Assembly: GCF_031432425.1 (NCBI RefSeq)
Contig: NZ_JAVKPH010000009.1
Span: 62,001-126,000 of the forward strand
Length of the DNA: 64,000 nucleotides
Direction: 5' to 3'
Source: Ruixingdingia sedimenti
GTDB lineage: Bacteria > Pseudomonadota > Alphaproteobacteria > Rhodobacterales > Rhodobacteraceae
The notes under the pieces: generated by a model
The model's database searches: none
What the model saw: only the letters and a program-made list of their open reading frames with translations
Told to the model about the DNA's origin: nothing
Shown: piece after piece, positions 17,185 through 25,202 of the stretch
How the letters are laid out: each line of letters begins with the position of its first letter
Numbering within the stretch: position 1 is the first letter of the stretch
Translations under genes and position numbers: made by a program

Positions 17185-19044
17185 CTACTTCACCAGAAGC
17201 CGCGCCTCGTGCCGCTTGAGCGTCTTGCGCGCGGCGACGTAATCGTTCTTGCCCTGTTCGGTCTTGAGTTCCGGGAACAGTTCGAAGATCTCGTTGCGCT
17301 GCGCGTTGCCCATGCCCTTGAGCGTGTAGTCGCCGGGCTGGAAGGTTTCCGTCCAGGCGCCGTTGGACAGCACCACCTCGTGCCGGTCGCACATGAAGTG
17401 GATATAGCTGGTGCCCATGCTTTCGATGTTGTTCACACCCTCGCCCACCAGATGCTTGGCGGCCACCAGCACCTCATGCTCGTCGAAATAAAGCGAGGTG
17501 CGGTCGTTCGCCACCAGGATGCGGTGGTTGGGGCTGACCAGCATGTCGCGTTCCGGCAGGCCATGGCCCAGGCTGCCCTGGCGGATCAGTACGGGCTTCA
17601 GATGCGGGTTCGCGGCCAGCGCCTTCCAGTCCATGTCCTTGCGGCCGGTCCAGCGGATTTCCTGGATGCCGTTGTCGCGGGTGATGATCTTGTCGCCGGG
17701 GCGCAGATCCTCGACCGGGCGCTCGCCCTTGGGCGTGGCGATCAGCGTGCCGGGGGTGAAGCAGGGAACGATGTTCTCGATATTGCTGAACGTCAGTTCG
17801 CCCGTGACCCGGCCGTCGCCGTCCAGGAATTCCACCCGTCCGTCCCAGCCGTTGCCGTCGCTGTCGGTGGTGCGATCGACGATGCGGAAGGTCCCCTGCC
17901 CGCGCAGGTCGAGCGTGTCGTAATCGTCGCCGCCCGAACCGCCGCGCACGACATCGCCCGCCCCGGCGAAGAAGGTGTCGCGGTCGTCGCCGCCGTAAAG
18001 CCGGTCGAGCCCCGCGCCGCCGTAGATCGTGTCGTTGCCCACGCCGCCATAGATGCGGTCGTGGCCATCGCCGCCATAGAGCACGTCGTCGCCGGAATCG
18101 CCCTCGATATGGTCGTTGCCGCCATCGCCGTGGATGGTGTCGTCGCCGCGGTCGCCCGACAGCCGGTCCCCGCCCTCGCCGCCATGGATCAGGTCGTTGC
18201 CGTCGCCGCCGAACACCAGGTCATGGCCCTCGCCGGCAAGGACGGTATCGTCGCCGGCGCCGGCGCGCACATAGTCGCCGTCCGGGTCGAAGCCGGGCAG
18301 GATCGCGTCGCCGGCGTCGATCATGTCGCCGTCGTTGTCGCCGGTATAGGCGGTGTCGATCAGGTCGCCCCCGTCGGTGCCCCAGACGATCCCGTCGCTG
18401 CCGCTGCCGGGGTTCAGTTCGTCGGAGACCTGGAAATAGCGGACCATGCCCTGGAAATGCTGGTCGATCCCGCCGGTGTCGCCGGGCTGCTGGTTGCCGC
18501 TGCCGGCGCCGATGATCCAGGGGGCGTTGAGGTCGCCCTGGTCCATGCTCAGCGTATCGGGCACGCGGGCGATATAGTCGGTGCCGGTGGTCATGTTGAC
18601 CACGGTGTAATAGCCGCCGGCGCCATTCTGATCCCAAGAATAGCGCACGCGCACCAGATCGCCCGTGGCGAAGAAGCCCGCGGCGGTGCTGAACGTCTCG
18701 GTCCCGCTGCCGGTTTCGTGCAGCGCGCGGACCGAACCGTCGGCCAGCACCTCGATGCGGAAACCGCCCGGCACGTCGCCCGCGACGTCGCGCGACAATA
18801 CGGTGTTGGGGCCGGTGCCGACATGGGCGGCCTGGCTGAACTTGATGTCGATCTGCCCGCGGGAAAGCTGGAAGTCGTCGGACGGGTCGATGCGGACGTA
18901 ATCGTCGATCCCGTCGAGCAGGAGATCGCCGTTCGAGGCCGTCGCGCCGTTCAGGTAGACCCCGTTCTGCGCCCCGTTGTCGAGCGCCGAGTCGCGGGCC
19001 GTCGTATCGGTGTCGTTGAAATCGTAAAGGCCCAGCACCGCCAT
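17185..19044 (-). CDS. LamG-like/RTX/Hint secreted protein
   Basis: A 619-residue protein with three parts. The N-terminal roughly 220 residues begin MAVLGLYDFNDTDTTARDSA and contain DGIDDYVRIDPSDDFQ, the pattern of a LamG/concanavalin-like jelly-roll domain. Residues about 250-400 are RTX nonapeptide repeats (VFGGDGNDLIHGGEGGD). The last 200 residues are a Hint_2 domain (VPCFTPGTLIATPKGERPVEDL, SPNHRILV, CDRHEVVLSNGAWTE). It shares the Hint domain and tail with the protein encoded at 15131-16939, so the two are paralogues with different display domains. The start follows GAAGGAATTGAAG. Export by type I secretion is inferred from the repeats and lack of a signal peptide. Confidence 0.85.
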   Translation of the reverse strand: MAVLGLYDFNDTDTTARDSALDNGAQNGVYLNGATASNGDLLLDGIDDYVRIDPSDDFQLSRGQIDIKFSQAAHVGTGPNTVLSRDVAGDVPGGFRIEVLADGSVRALHETGSGTETFSTAAGFFATGDLVRVRYSWDQNGAGGYYTVVNMTTGTDYIARVPDTLSMDQGDLNAPWIIGAGSGNQQPGDTGGIDQHFQGMVRYFQVSDELNPGSGSDGIVWGTDGGDLIDTAYTGDNDGDMIDAGDAILPGFDPDGDYVRAGAGDDTVLAGEGHDLVFGGDGNDLIHGGEGGDRLSGDRGDDTIHGDGGNDHIEGDSGDDVLYGGDGHDRIYGGVGNDTIYGGAGLDRLYGGDDRDTFFAGAGDVVRGGSGGDDYDTLDLRGQGTFRIVDRTTDSDGNGWDGRVEFLDGDGRVTGELTFSNIENIVPCFTPGTLIATPKGERPVEDLRPGDKIITRDNGIQEIRWTGRKDMDWKALAANPHLKPVLIRQGSLGHGLPERDMLVSPNHRILVANDRTSLYFDEHEVLVAAKHLVGEGVNNIESMGTSYIHFMCDRHEVVLSNGAWTETFQPGDYTLKGMGNAQRNEIFELFPELKTEQGKNDYVAARKTLKRHEARLLVK

Positions 19045-19843
19045 CTTCAATTCCTTCAAATTCCGGGGCGCGCCTGCCCCCAAGTCCGACCCACAGATCC
19101 GTCGGCGCCCGGACAGGCACCGGCAGACTGCGCCAGACCCGCGGGCCAGGCGCACACTCGACCAAACCGTTCCGAAGCGCGCGGGTCGCATCCCGGCAGT
19201 GCGGCAATACCCCTGAGGCCGCATCCGTTGGCGGATGCGTCACGGGCAAGCGCGAAGGCGATACGCGACACCACTTTGCGCCTTGCGGCGCATCACTTCC
19301 GAACGGCCGCCCCCACGGCCATGTGTCTTACCCAGCAAGACAGTTATCATTTATCCGCCGTTAGCCTTGCGGGGAAGCAAAAAAGGCGAAGAGGTGTCAA
19401 ACTCGGGCCCGTTCCGGGGCAGGTTTGTGCCGATCCGGGGGCAGCGGCGAGGGGTCTCCGTTTCCCTCTGCGCAACGGATGAGGGCTGTTCGCGGCGGAA
19501 AGCGCCGATTTTCGCCGGGTTGCGGCGGTTCCTGTCGCCGGATCGGCGACAATCAACCATCTTGCCGCATTTCGCCCCGGGCAGCGAAAAACCTGCGACC
19601 CCATCATGGCCGAAATGTGGCGATGTTGCCCCGGGCGCACCAATGGCGCCACCGCGGCGGGATTTGTGAAACATTCCGGGCCGTTTCGTCCCGCGGGGCC
19701 CGAATCGCCCGCGCCACAATTGCCCCCGTTTCGCCACATTCGACATCCTGCGCGCGAGCGGGCACAACCTGAACGTGTGAAGAACGCAATATGACGGAAA
19801 GGTGGCGGGGAGGTGGGAGCGTGGCAGATACGCCCCCTTTGGG
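19045..19843. other. 800-base region without a convincing gene
   Basis: Open frames here have poor codon structure and no recognisable product. The region lies upstream of the LamG-RTX gene and must carry its promoter. Variants of the motif CGAAATGTGGC appear three times (19562-19576 inverted, 19611-19625 direct, 19727-19742 inverted), which could be regulator sites. The rest shows nothing I can name. Confidence 0.4.
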
Positions 19844-19927
19844 TGGTGCCCGAGGCGAGACTCGAACTCGCAAGCCTTGCGGCGGAGGATTTTGAATCCC
19901 CTGCGTCTACCATTCCGCCACTCGGGC
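19844..19927 (-). tRNA. tRNA-Leu (anticodon CAA)
   Basis: Read on the minus strand, the sequence begins GCCCGAGTGGCGGAATGGTA and folds into a class II tRNA. It has a 7-bp acceptor stem (GCCCGAG paired with CTCGGGC), an anticodon loop TTCAAAA giving anticodon CAA, a long variable arm CCGCAAGGCTTGCG region, a TTCGAGTC T-loop and an encoded CCA end. It decodes UUG. Confidence 0.95.
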
Positions 19928-19936
19928 CCGGAGCCG

Positions 19937-19965
19937 TGCTTAGCGGCGGGCGGGTGCGGCGTCAA
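19937..19965 (-). promoter_or_regulatory. Promoter of tRNA-Leu
   Basis: On the minus strand TTGACG and TAAGCA are separated by exactly 17 bases. The -10 element ends 9 bases before the mature tRNA 5' end, an unusually good sigma70 match for this genome. Confidence 0.6.
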
Positions 19966-20079
19966 TCGCGCTCGGCGGCGCGGCGGCACGCGATGGTGAA
20001 CGCAGGGGGGGTGAGAGGGGGGTTGAGTCCGCCCGGCGCGATGCGCAAGGGTGGCGGCGGATGGCGGAAAGGGCGGGCG

Positions 20080-20559
20080 ATGACGCGCAGCATGTTGATC
20101 GTGATCGCGGCGGGCGGATCGGCGTTGCTGCTGGCCGGCGCGCTGGTGTCGCAATACGGCTTCGGCCTTTATCCCTGCGTGCTGTGCCTGTGGCAACGCT
20201 GGCCGCATCTGGCGGCGGTGCTGATCGGGGCGCTGGCGCTCGCCCTGCCCCGCGGCGGTGCGGGGCGGCTCCTGCCTTGGCTCGGCGCGCTGGCGGCGCT
20301 GGCGACGGCCGGAATCGGGCTGTTCCACACCGGGGTCGAACGCGGCTGGTGGAAGGGGCTGGAAAGCTGTTCGGGCGGCCCGGGCGTCACCGCGCTTTCG
20401 CCCCAGGCGCTGCTGGACCCCACGGTCCCGGTGGCCGCCCCCGTGCGCTGCGACGAGGTGGCGTTCGAGTTCCTGACCCTGTCGATGGCGTCGTGGAACA
20501 TGATCCTGTCGCTGGCGCTGGTCGCCGTCTGGGTGGCGGCGGCGCGGCGGCGCGCGTAG
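20080..20559 (+). CDS. dsbB: Disulfide bond formation protein DsbB family
   Basis: DsbB reoxidises periplasmic DsbA and passes electrons to quinones. The 159-residue protein has four hydrophobic segments. The first periplasmic cysteine pair is in YPCVLCLWQRWPH. A second pair is formed by the Cys in ESCSGGPG and the Cys in PVRCDE, as in the family. The chosen ATG at 20080 follows AAAGGGCGGGCG. It stands alone between tRNA-Leu and the convergent usg gene. Confidence 0.9.
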   Translation: MTRSMLIVIAAGGSALLLAGALVSQYGFGLYPCVLCLWQRWPHLAAVLIGALALALPRGGAGRLLPWLGALAALATAGIGLFHTGVERGWWKGLESCSGGPGVTALSPQALLDPTVPVAAPVRCDEVAFEFLTLSMASWNMILSLALVAVWVAAARRRA

Positions 20560-20573
20560 GGCGCCCCATCGCT

Positions 20574-20591
20574 CCGGCCGCCGAAGGCCGG
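20574..20591. terminator. Hairpin between convergent dsbB and usg
   Basis: CCGGCC and GGCCGG pair around a 6-base loop in the 38-base gap between the two convergent genes. No poly-T follows. Confidence 0.45.
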
Positions 20592-20597
20592 CCAACC

Positions 20598-20873
20598 CTA
20601 GTGCAGCGTGAACTCGCCCACCACATTGCGCCATTCCCCCGGCCCGATCAGCTTGCGGTGGGTGAAGCGGACGGAATGCAGCGGCCCCTCGATGTTCTTC
20701 TGCCAGTATTCGATGAAGCGGAAGAGCCGCGGGTGATCCGGGGCCAGATCGTAGTCCTGCCAGACGAAGCTGTTGAGCACATGGCGGTAGTCCGGCAGGC
20801 GGTAGAAGAATTCCGCCGTGGTCAGCCCGTAGCCCTTCAGCATCAGTTCGGTTTCGCTCTGTGCCTGTGTCAT
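20598..20873 (-). CDS. usg: Usg family protein
   Basis: A 91-residue protein of the Usg family, named from a gene linked to the tryptophan operon in some Alphaproteobacteria. The function is unknown. Conserved features seen are LMLKGYGLTTAEFFYRLPDY, FVWQDYDLAPDHPRL and the C-terminal HRKLIGPGEW. The ATG at 20873 is 5 bases after a GGAGG. An adjacent ATG at 20876 is too close. A longer frame upstream is excluded by this strong site. No trp genes are nearby. Confidence 0.85.
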   Translation of the reverse strand: MTQAQSETELMLKGYGLTTAEFFYRLPDYRHVLNSFVWQDYDLAPDHPRLFRFIEYWQKNIEGPLHSVRFTHRKLIGPGEWRNVVGEFTLH

Positions 20874-20994
20874 CATGTCCTCCAGTTTTCCTGGCTTATC
20901 GACCCATGATGCCACGGCCCTGTTAATTATCAATGAAAACAGTGTGTTGTCACTCATCCGTGATGGCTGCTCATAGCCGCCTTTCCCCCGGCCA

Positions 20995-21024
20995 TTGCAC
21001 CGGGCAAAGCGGATGCGCTATAAC
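20995..21024 (+). promoter_or_regulatory. Putative gyrA promoter
   Basis: TTGCAC at 20995-21000 and TATAAC at 21019-21024 are separated by 18 bases. Transcription would start near 21031, so the gyrA start codon must lie after that point. This rules out the upstream in-frame start at 20995. Confidence 0.55.
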
Positions 21025-21051
21025 CCGGCCAACCCATCTCCGGGGCAGGAC

Positions 21052-23844
21052 ATGCCCCCGACAGAAAGCGGAACCCTCGTGAACGATCGCCCGGAAGACA
21101 CTGACAACCCTCAGGAAATCCCCGAACGCCCGGCCCATCACGGGCCCCAGGTGTCGATCGCCGAGGAAATGAAGACCGCCTATCTGGACTACGCGATGAG
21201 CGTGATCGTGTCGCGCGCGATCCCCGACCTGCGCGACGGGCTCAAGCCCGTGCACCGGCGGATCCTCTACGCGATGCACGAATCCGGCAACACGCACGAC
21301 AAGTCCTACCGCAAGTCGGCGCGGCCCGTGGGCGACACGATGGGGAAATACCACCCCCACGGCGACAGCGCGATCTACAACGCGCTGGTGCGGATGGCGC
21401 AGCCCTTTTCCATGAGCCTCAAGCTGCTGGACGGTCAGGGCAACTTCGGCTCGATGGACGGCGATGCCGCGGCGGCGATGCGCTATACCGAAGTGCGGAT
21501 GGACAAGCCCGCCGCCTTCCTGATGGCGGACATCGAAAAGGACACCGTCGACTTCCAGGATAACTACGACGGCAAGGACCGCGAGCCCACGGTGCTGCCG
21601 GCGCGGTTCCCGAACATGCTGGTCAACGGCGCGGGCGGGATCGCGGTGGGGATGGCGACCAACATCCCGCCCCACAACCTGGGCGAGGTCGTGGACGCCA
21701 CGCTGGCGCTGATCGAGAACCCCGACCTGTCGACCGAACGGCTGATGGAATACATCCCCGCCCCCGACTTTCCGACCGGCGGCGTGATCCTCGGCCGGTC
21801 CGGCGCGCGCAAGGCCTATCTGGAGGGTCGCGGTTCCGTCATCATCCGCGCGAAAACCCGGATCGAGGAAATCCGCAAGGACCGTTTCGCCATCATCGTG
21901 GACGAGGTTCCCTATCAGGTGAACAAGGCCGCGATGATCGAGAAGATCGCCGAAATGGTGCGCGAAAAGCGGATCGAGGGCATCGCCGGGGTCGCCGACG
22001 AATCCGACCGCATCGGCGTGCGCGTGGTGATCGAACTCAAGCGCGACGCGACGCCGGATGTGGTGCTGAACCAGCTTTACCGCTTCTCGCCCATGCAGGT
22101 CAGCTTCGGCTGCAACATGCTGGCGCTGAACGGCGGCCGGCCGGAACAGCTGACGCTGCGCGATTTCCTTGCCCATTTCGTCACCTTCCGCGAAGAGGTG
22201 GTGGCCCGCCGCACCGCCTATGAACTGCGCAAGGCGCGCGAACGGGCGCATCTTCTGTGCGGTCTGGCGGTCGCGGTGTCGAACGTGGACGAGGTGGTGG
22301 CGACCATCCGGTCCTCCGCCGACCCGGCAGAGGCGCGCGAACGGCTGATGACCCGCCGCTGGCCCGCCGCCGACATCGCCGATTACATCAAGCTGATCGA
22401 CGACCCGTCGCATACGATGAACGCCGACGGCACCTACAACCTGTCGGAAACCCAGGCCCGCGCCATTCTGGAACTGCGGTTGCAGCGCCTGACCCAGATG
22501 GGCGTCAAGGAAGTCACCGACGAACTGGAAGACCTCGCCGCGAAGATCAAGGATTTCCTCGCCATCCTCGGTTCGCGCGACCGGATCATGGCCATCATCT
22601 CTGCCGAACTGCGCGAGGTGAAGGACCAGTTCGCCGTTCCCCGCCGGACGGAAATCGTGGACTGGGGCGGCGACCTGGACGACGAGGACCTGATCGAGCG
22701 CGAGGACATGGTGGTCACCATCACCTCGGGCGGCTACATCAAGCGCACGCCGCTGGCCGAATTCCGGTCGCAGCGGCGCGGCGGCAAGGGCCTGTCGTCC
22801 ATGGCGACGAAAGAGGACGATGTCGTCACCACTCTGTTCGTGGCCAATACCCACACCGCGCTTTTGTTCTTCACCACCGACGGCATGGCCTATCAGATGA
22901 AATGCTGGCGCCTGCCGCTGGCGGGCCGTACCGCCAAGGGCAAGGCCATCGTCAACATCCTGCCGATCGAGCCCGGCATTTCCATCGCCGCGCTGATGCC
23001 GGTGGACGTGCCGGAAACCGAATGGGACGATCTCCAGATCGTCTTTGCCACCTCGGACGGCGACGTGCGCCGCAACGCGCTGTCGGATTTCACCGGGATC
23101 AAGCGCAACGGCAAGATCGCGATGAAACTGCCCGAGGGCGTCAGCCTCGTGAACGCCCGCATCGCGGACGAGGGCGACGACGTGCTGCTGGTCACGGCGC
23201 AGGGCCGGGCGATCCGCTTTGCCACCACCGATGTGCGCGTGTTCAAGGGCCGCGATTCCACCGGCGTGCGCGGGGTGCGGCTGGCGGGCGACGACCGCGT
23301 GGTCTCGATGGCGGTGATCCGCCATTTCGACGCGACGCCAGAGGAACGCGCGGCCTATCTCAAACAGCGCCGCCTTGTCGCGGGATCGCTGGACGACGCC
23401 ACCGAGGGCGACGAGGATGACGGCATCGAGGCCGGGCAGCTGTCGCCCGAACGCTATGCCGAAATGTCCGCCGCCGAAGACCTGATCCTGACCATCAGCG
23501 CCGGGGGCCTCGGCAAGATCACGTCGAGCCACGACTACCGCGTGACGGGCCGCGGCGGCCAGGGCGTGCGCGCCACCGACGCCGCGATGCGCGGCGGCCC
23601 GCTGGTCGCGGCCTTCCCGATCGAGACCGGCGACCAGGTGATGCTGGTGACAAGCTCCGGCCAGTCGATCCGCGTGCCGGTCGAGGGCATCCGCTTCCTC
23701 GGCCGCACGGGGGGCGGGGTGAAGGTGCTCGACCTCAACGGCTCGGGCGAGGAAGTCGCCTCGGTCGCCCGCATCGCCGAACAGGCCGAGGAAGACGCAG
23801 CCCCCGACACCGACGCGGGCGGCGAAACGGGCGCGGAGGGCTGA
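21052..23844 (+). CDS. gyrA: DNA gyrase subunit A
   Basis: GyrA cuts and reseals DNA in the gyrase tetramer that introduces negative supercoils. The 930-residue protein has the catalytic Tyr145 in AAMRYTEVRM, the winged-helix and tower domains, and a C-terminal beta-pinwheel with a GyrA-box-like QRRGGKG. An acidic tail ends the protein. The quinolone-determining stretch reads HPHGDSAIYNALVRMAQ: the residue equal to E. coli Ser83 is Ser, but that equal to Asp87 is Asn (AAC codon). The start at 21052 follows GGGGCAGGAC. A GTG at 21079 (NDRPEDT) is an alternative and may match relatives better. Confidence 0.97.
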   Translation: MPPTESGTLVNDRPEDTDNPQEIPERPAHHGPQVSIAEEMKTAYLDYAMSVIVSRAIPDLRDGLKPVHRRILYAMHESGNTHDKSYRKSARPVGDTMGKYHPHGDSAIYNALVRMAQPFSMSLKLLDGQGNFGSMDGDAAAAMRYTEVRMDKPAAFLMADIEKDTVDFQDNYDGKDREPTVLPARFPNMLVNGAGGIAVGMATNIPPHNLGEVVDATLALIENPDLSTERLMEYIPAPDFPTGGVILGRSGARKAYLEGRGSVIIRAKTRIEEIRKDRFAIIVDEVPYQVNKAAMIEKIAEMVREKRIEGIAGVADESDRIGVRVVIELKRDATPDVVLNQLYRFSPMQVSFGCNMLALNGGRPEQLTLRDFLAHFVTFREEVVARRTAYELRKARERAHLLCGLAVAVSNVDEVVATIRSSADPAEARERLMTRRWPAADIADYIKLIDDPSHTMNADGTYNLSETQARAILELRLQRLTQMGVKEVTDELEDLAAKIKDFLAILGSRDRIMAIISAELREVKDQFAVPRRTEIVDWGGDLDDEDLIEREDMVVTITSGGYIKRTPLAEFRSQRRGGKGLSSMATKEDDVVTTLFVANTHTALLFFTTDGMAYQMKCWRLPLAGRTAKGKAIVNILPIEPGISIAALMPVDVPETEWDDLQIVFATSDGDVRRNALSDFTGIKRNGKIAMKLPEGVSLVNARIADEGDDVLLVTAQGRAIRFATTDVRVFKGRDSTGVRGVRLAGDDRVVSMAVIRHFDATPEERAAYLKQRRLVAGSLDDATEGDEDDGIEAGQLSPERYAEMSAAEDLILTISAGGLGKITSSHDYRVTGRGGQGVRATDAAMRGGPLVAAFPIETGDQVMLVTSSGQSIRVPVEGIRFLGRTGGGVKVLDLNGSGEEVASVARIAEQAEEDAAPDTDAGGETGAEG

Positions 23845-23869
23845 GCCCCCCGCCCCGCACGCCCCCCCG

Positions 23870-23888
23870 GCCCGGCGGACAGCCGGGC
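23870..23888 (+). terminator. Hairpin after gyrA
   Basis: GCCCGGC pairs with GCCGGGC across a 5-base loop, 26 bases after the gyrA stop. A second GC-rich stem (GGCCCCGC with GCGGGGCC) follows near 23907-23935. Confidence 0.5.
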
Positions 23889-23985
23889 GTGAACCGGCGG
23901 GGCGGCCCCGCTTCTCCGGCCGCGGGCGGGGCCCCCTGTGATCGCACCGCCCCCGCCCCCATATGCAAGCGGCAGGAGGACGGCG

Positions 23986-24567
23986 ATGGGCGAATGGGAA
24001 TTCGGGCGGCTGGTCTATCTGGGGCTGCTGCTGGTGGCGGTGGGCGGCTGGCTGGTGGTGGAACACCGCGGACGGATCGGCGCGGCGTTGCGGCAGTTGC
24101 TGGCCTGGGGGCTTCTGTTCCTGGGGGTGGTCGCGGCCTATGGGCTCTGGTCCGACATCCGCACCCAGGTCGCCCCGCGCCAGTCGGTGATGGAGGCGGG
24201 CACGCAGATCGAACTGCCCCGCGCCCCGGACGGCCACTATTACCTGACCCTGCACATCGCCGGCACGCCCGTACGCTTCATGGTCGATACCGGCGCGACC
24301 GAGGTGGTGCTGTCGGACCGCGACGCGCGCCGGCTCGGGATCGACCCGGAAACGCTGGTCTTCACCGGCCGGGCACAGACGGCGAACGGCGTGATCCGCA
24401 CCGCGCGGGTGCGGCTCGACGAAGTGACGCTGGACGGCTTCCCCGAGGGCCGCATCGCCGCCTCGGTGGGCGACGGCCCGCTCGGCATGTCGCTTCTGGG
24501 GATGGATTACCTGAACCGTTTCAGCCGGATCGAAATCGCGGCGGGCCGGCTGGTGCTGACGCGCTGA
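23986..24567 (+). CDS. Membrane-anchored retropepsin-like aspartic protease
   Basis: A 193-residue protein with two N-terminal transmembrane helices (residues about 8-25 and 35-55) followed by a clan-AA retropepsin-like domain. The active-site motif is FMVDTGATEVVLS, with the flap-like and closing segments GVIRTARVRLDEV and LLGMDYLNRF, as in the TIGR02281 family of alphaproteobacterial proteins. A periplasmic protease or processing role is inferred. Substrates are unknown. The start at 23986 follows AGGAGGACGGCG. It is alone between gyrA and the convergent holC. Confidence 0.85.
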   Translation: MGEWEFGRLVYLGLLLVAVGGWLVVEHRGRIGAALRQLLAWGLLFLGVVAAYGLWSDIRTQVAPRQSVMEAGTQIELPRAPDGHYYLTLHIAGTPVRFMVDTGATEVVLSDRDARRLGIDPETLVFTGRAQTANGVIRTARVRLDEVTLDGFPEGRIAASVGDGPLGMSLLGMDYLNRFSRIEIAAGRLVLTR

Positions 24568-24598
24568 CCCGGGGGGCAGTGCCGGGGGAAAGCGCGGC

Positions 24599-24720
24599 GC
24601 CGGGGCGCTGCCCCGGACCCCGGAGTATTTATGAAAAGATGAAGCTGCAAGGGCGCTTATCGAAACCGTTCACCTTTCTGTCCCCAAATATCCCGGGGGT
24701 CCGGGGGCTGGCCCCCGGCC
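24599..24720. repeat. Dispersed palindromic element, copy 1
   Basis: Left arm at 24599-24630 (CCGGGGCGCTGCCCCGGACC then CCCGGAGTATTTA). Right arm at about 24675-24710 (TTTCTGTCCCCAAATATCCC then GGGGGTCCGGGGG). It lies between the convergent aspartic protease and holC genes. Related copies occur at 33575, 41035 and 49201. Confidence 0.7.
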
Positions 24721-24738
24721 CTGCCCGTTCCGCCGGGC

Positions 24739-25185
24739 CTAGCGTTCGGTCTTCTTCTCCCACCGGCCGCTTTCCTCGGACCAGTATTGCGCCTTGATCC
24801 CGGCGCCGGTCAGGGTGCGCCACTGGTCGCGCGCGGTGGCCAGCGCCGCGGGGTCGGCGGCGTCGAAGAGGATGCAGACCCGTTCCAGCGCCGCCGCCTC
24901 TGCCGCCCCCACCTCGGCGCCATCGAGCGCGATCAGGCAGGCGGCGCCGTTGGGGATGTCGGCCCGGTCGGTCAGCAGCACCGGCTGGTCGGCATCATGC
25001 GGCCCGCCCGCGATGCCATGGGGCAGGAACCCGTCCTCGGGCACCAGCCACAGCCGTTCGTCCAGCCATTCCAGCCGCGCCCGGTCGCGCCCGCGCACCG
25101 CCACGCGCCATCCCGCCCCCTGCGCCCGCCCGATCAGCTGCGGCAAAAGCGCCTCGGGGGCCGAGCGCGTCAGGTGGTAGAACAT
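24739..25185 (-). CDS. holC: DNA polymerase III chi subunit
   Basis: HolC (chi) links the clamp loader to single-strand binding protein. The 148-residue protein begins MFYHLTRSAPEALLPQLI and contains LWLVPEDGFLPHGIAG and ILFDAADPAALATARDQW, typical of the family. The start at 25185 gives this canonical N-terminus. It follows pepA by 17 bases in the same direction, and pepA-holC is a common pair in Proteobacteria. Confidence 0.93.
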   Translation of the reverse strand: MFYHLTRSAPEALLPQLIGRAQGAGWRVAVRGRDRARLEWLDERLWLVPEDGFLPHGIAGGPHDADQPVLLTDRADIPNGAACLIALDGAEVGAAEAAALERVCILFDAADPAALATARDQWRTLTGAGIKAQYWSEESGRWEKKTER

Positions 25186-25202
25186 CGCGGTGCCCAAGCG
25201 CC

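Noticed and set aside
19235..19669. Open frame of 144 codons upstream of the tRNA
   Set aside because: No ribosome-binding site, no family resemblance, and a composition like the non-coding frames around it.
20971..24255. A very long open frame antisense to gyrA (over 1000 codons)
   Set aside because: It mirrors the codon structure of gyrA in a GC-rich genome, has a His/Arg/Gly-rich composition and matches no family. Similar mirror frames lie opposite bamA, lptD-surA and clpK.
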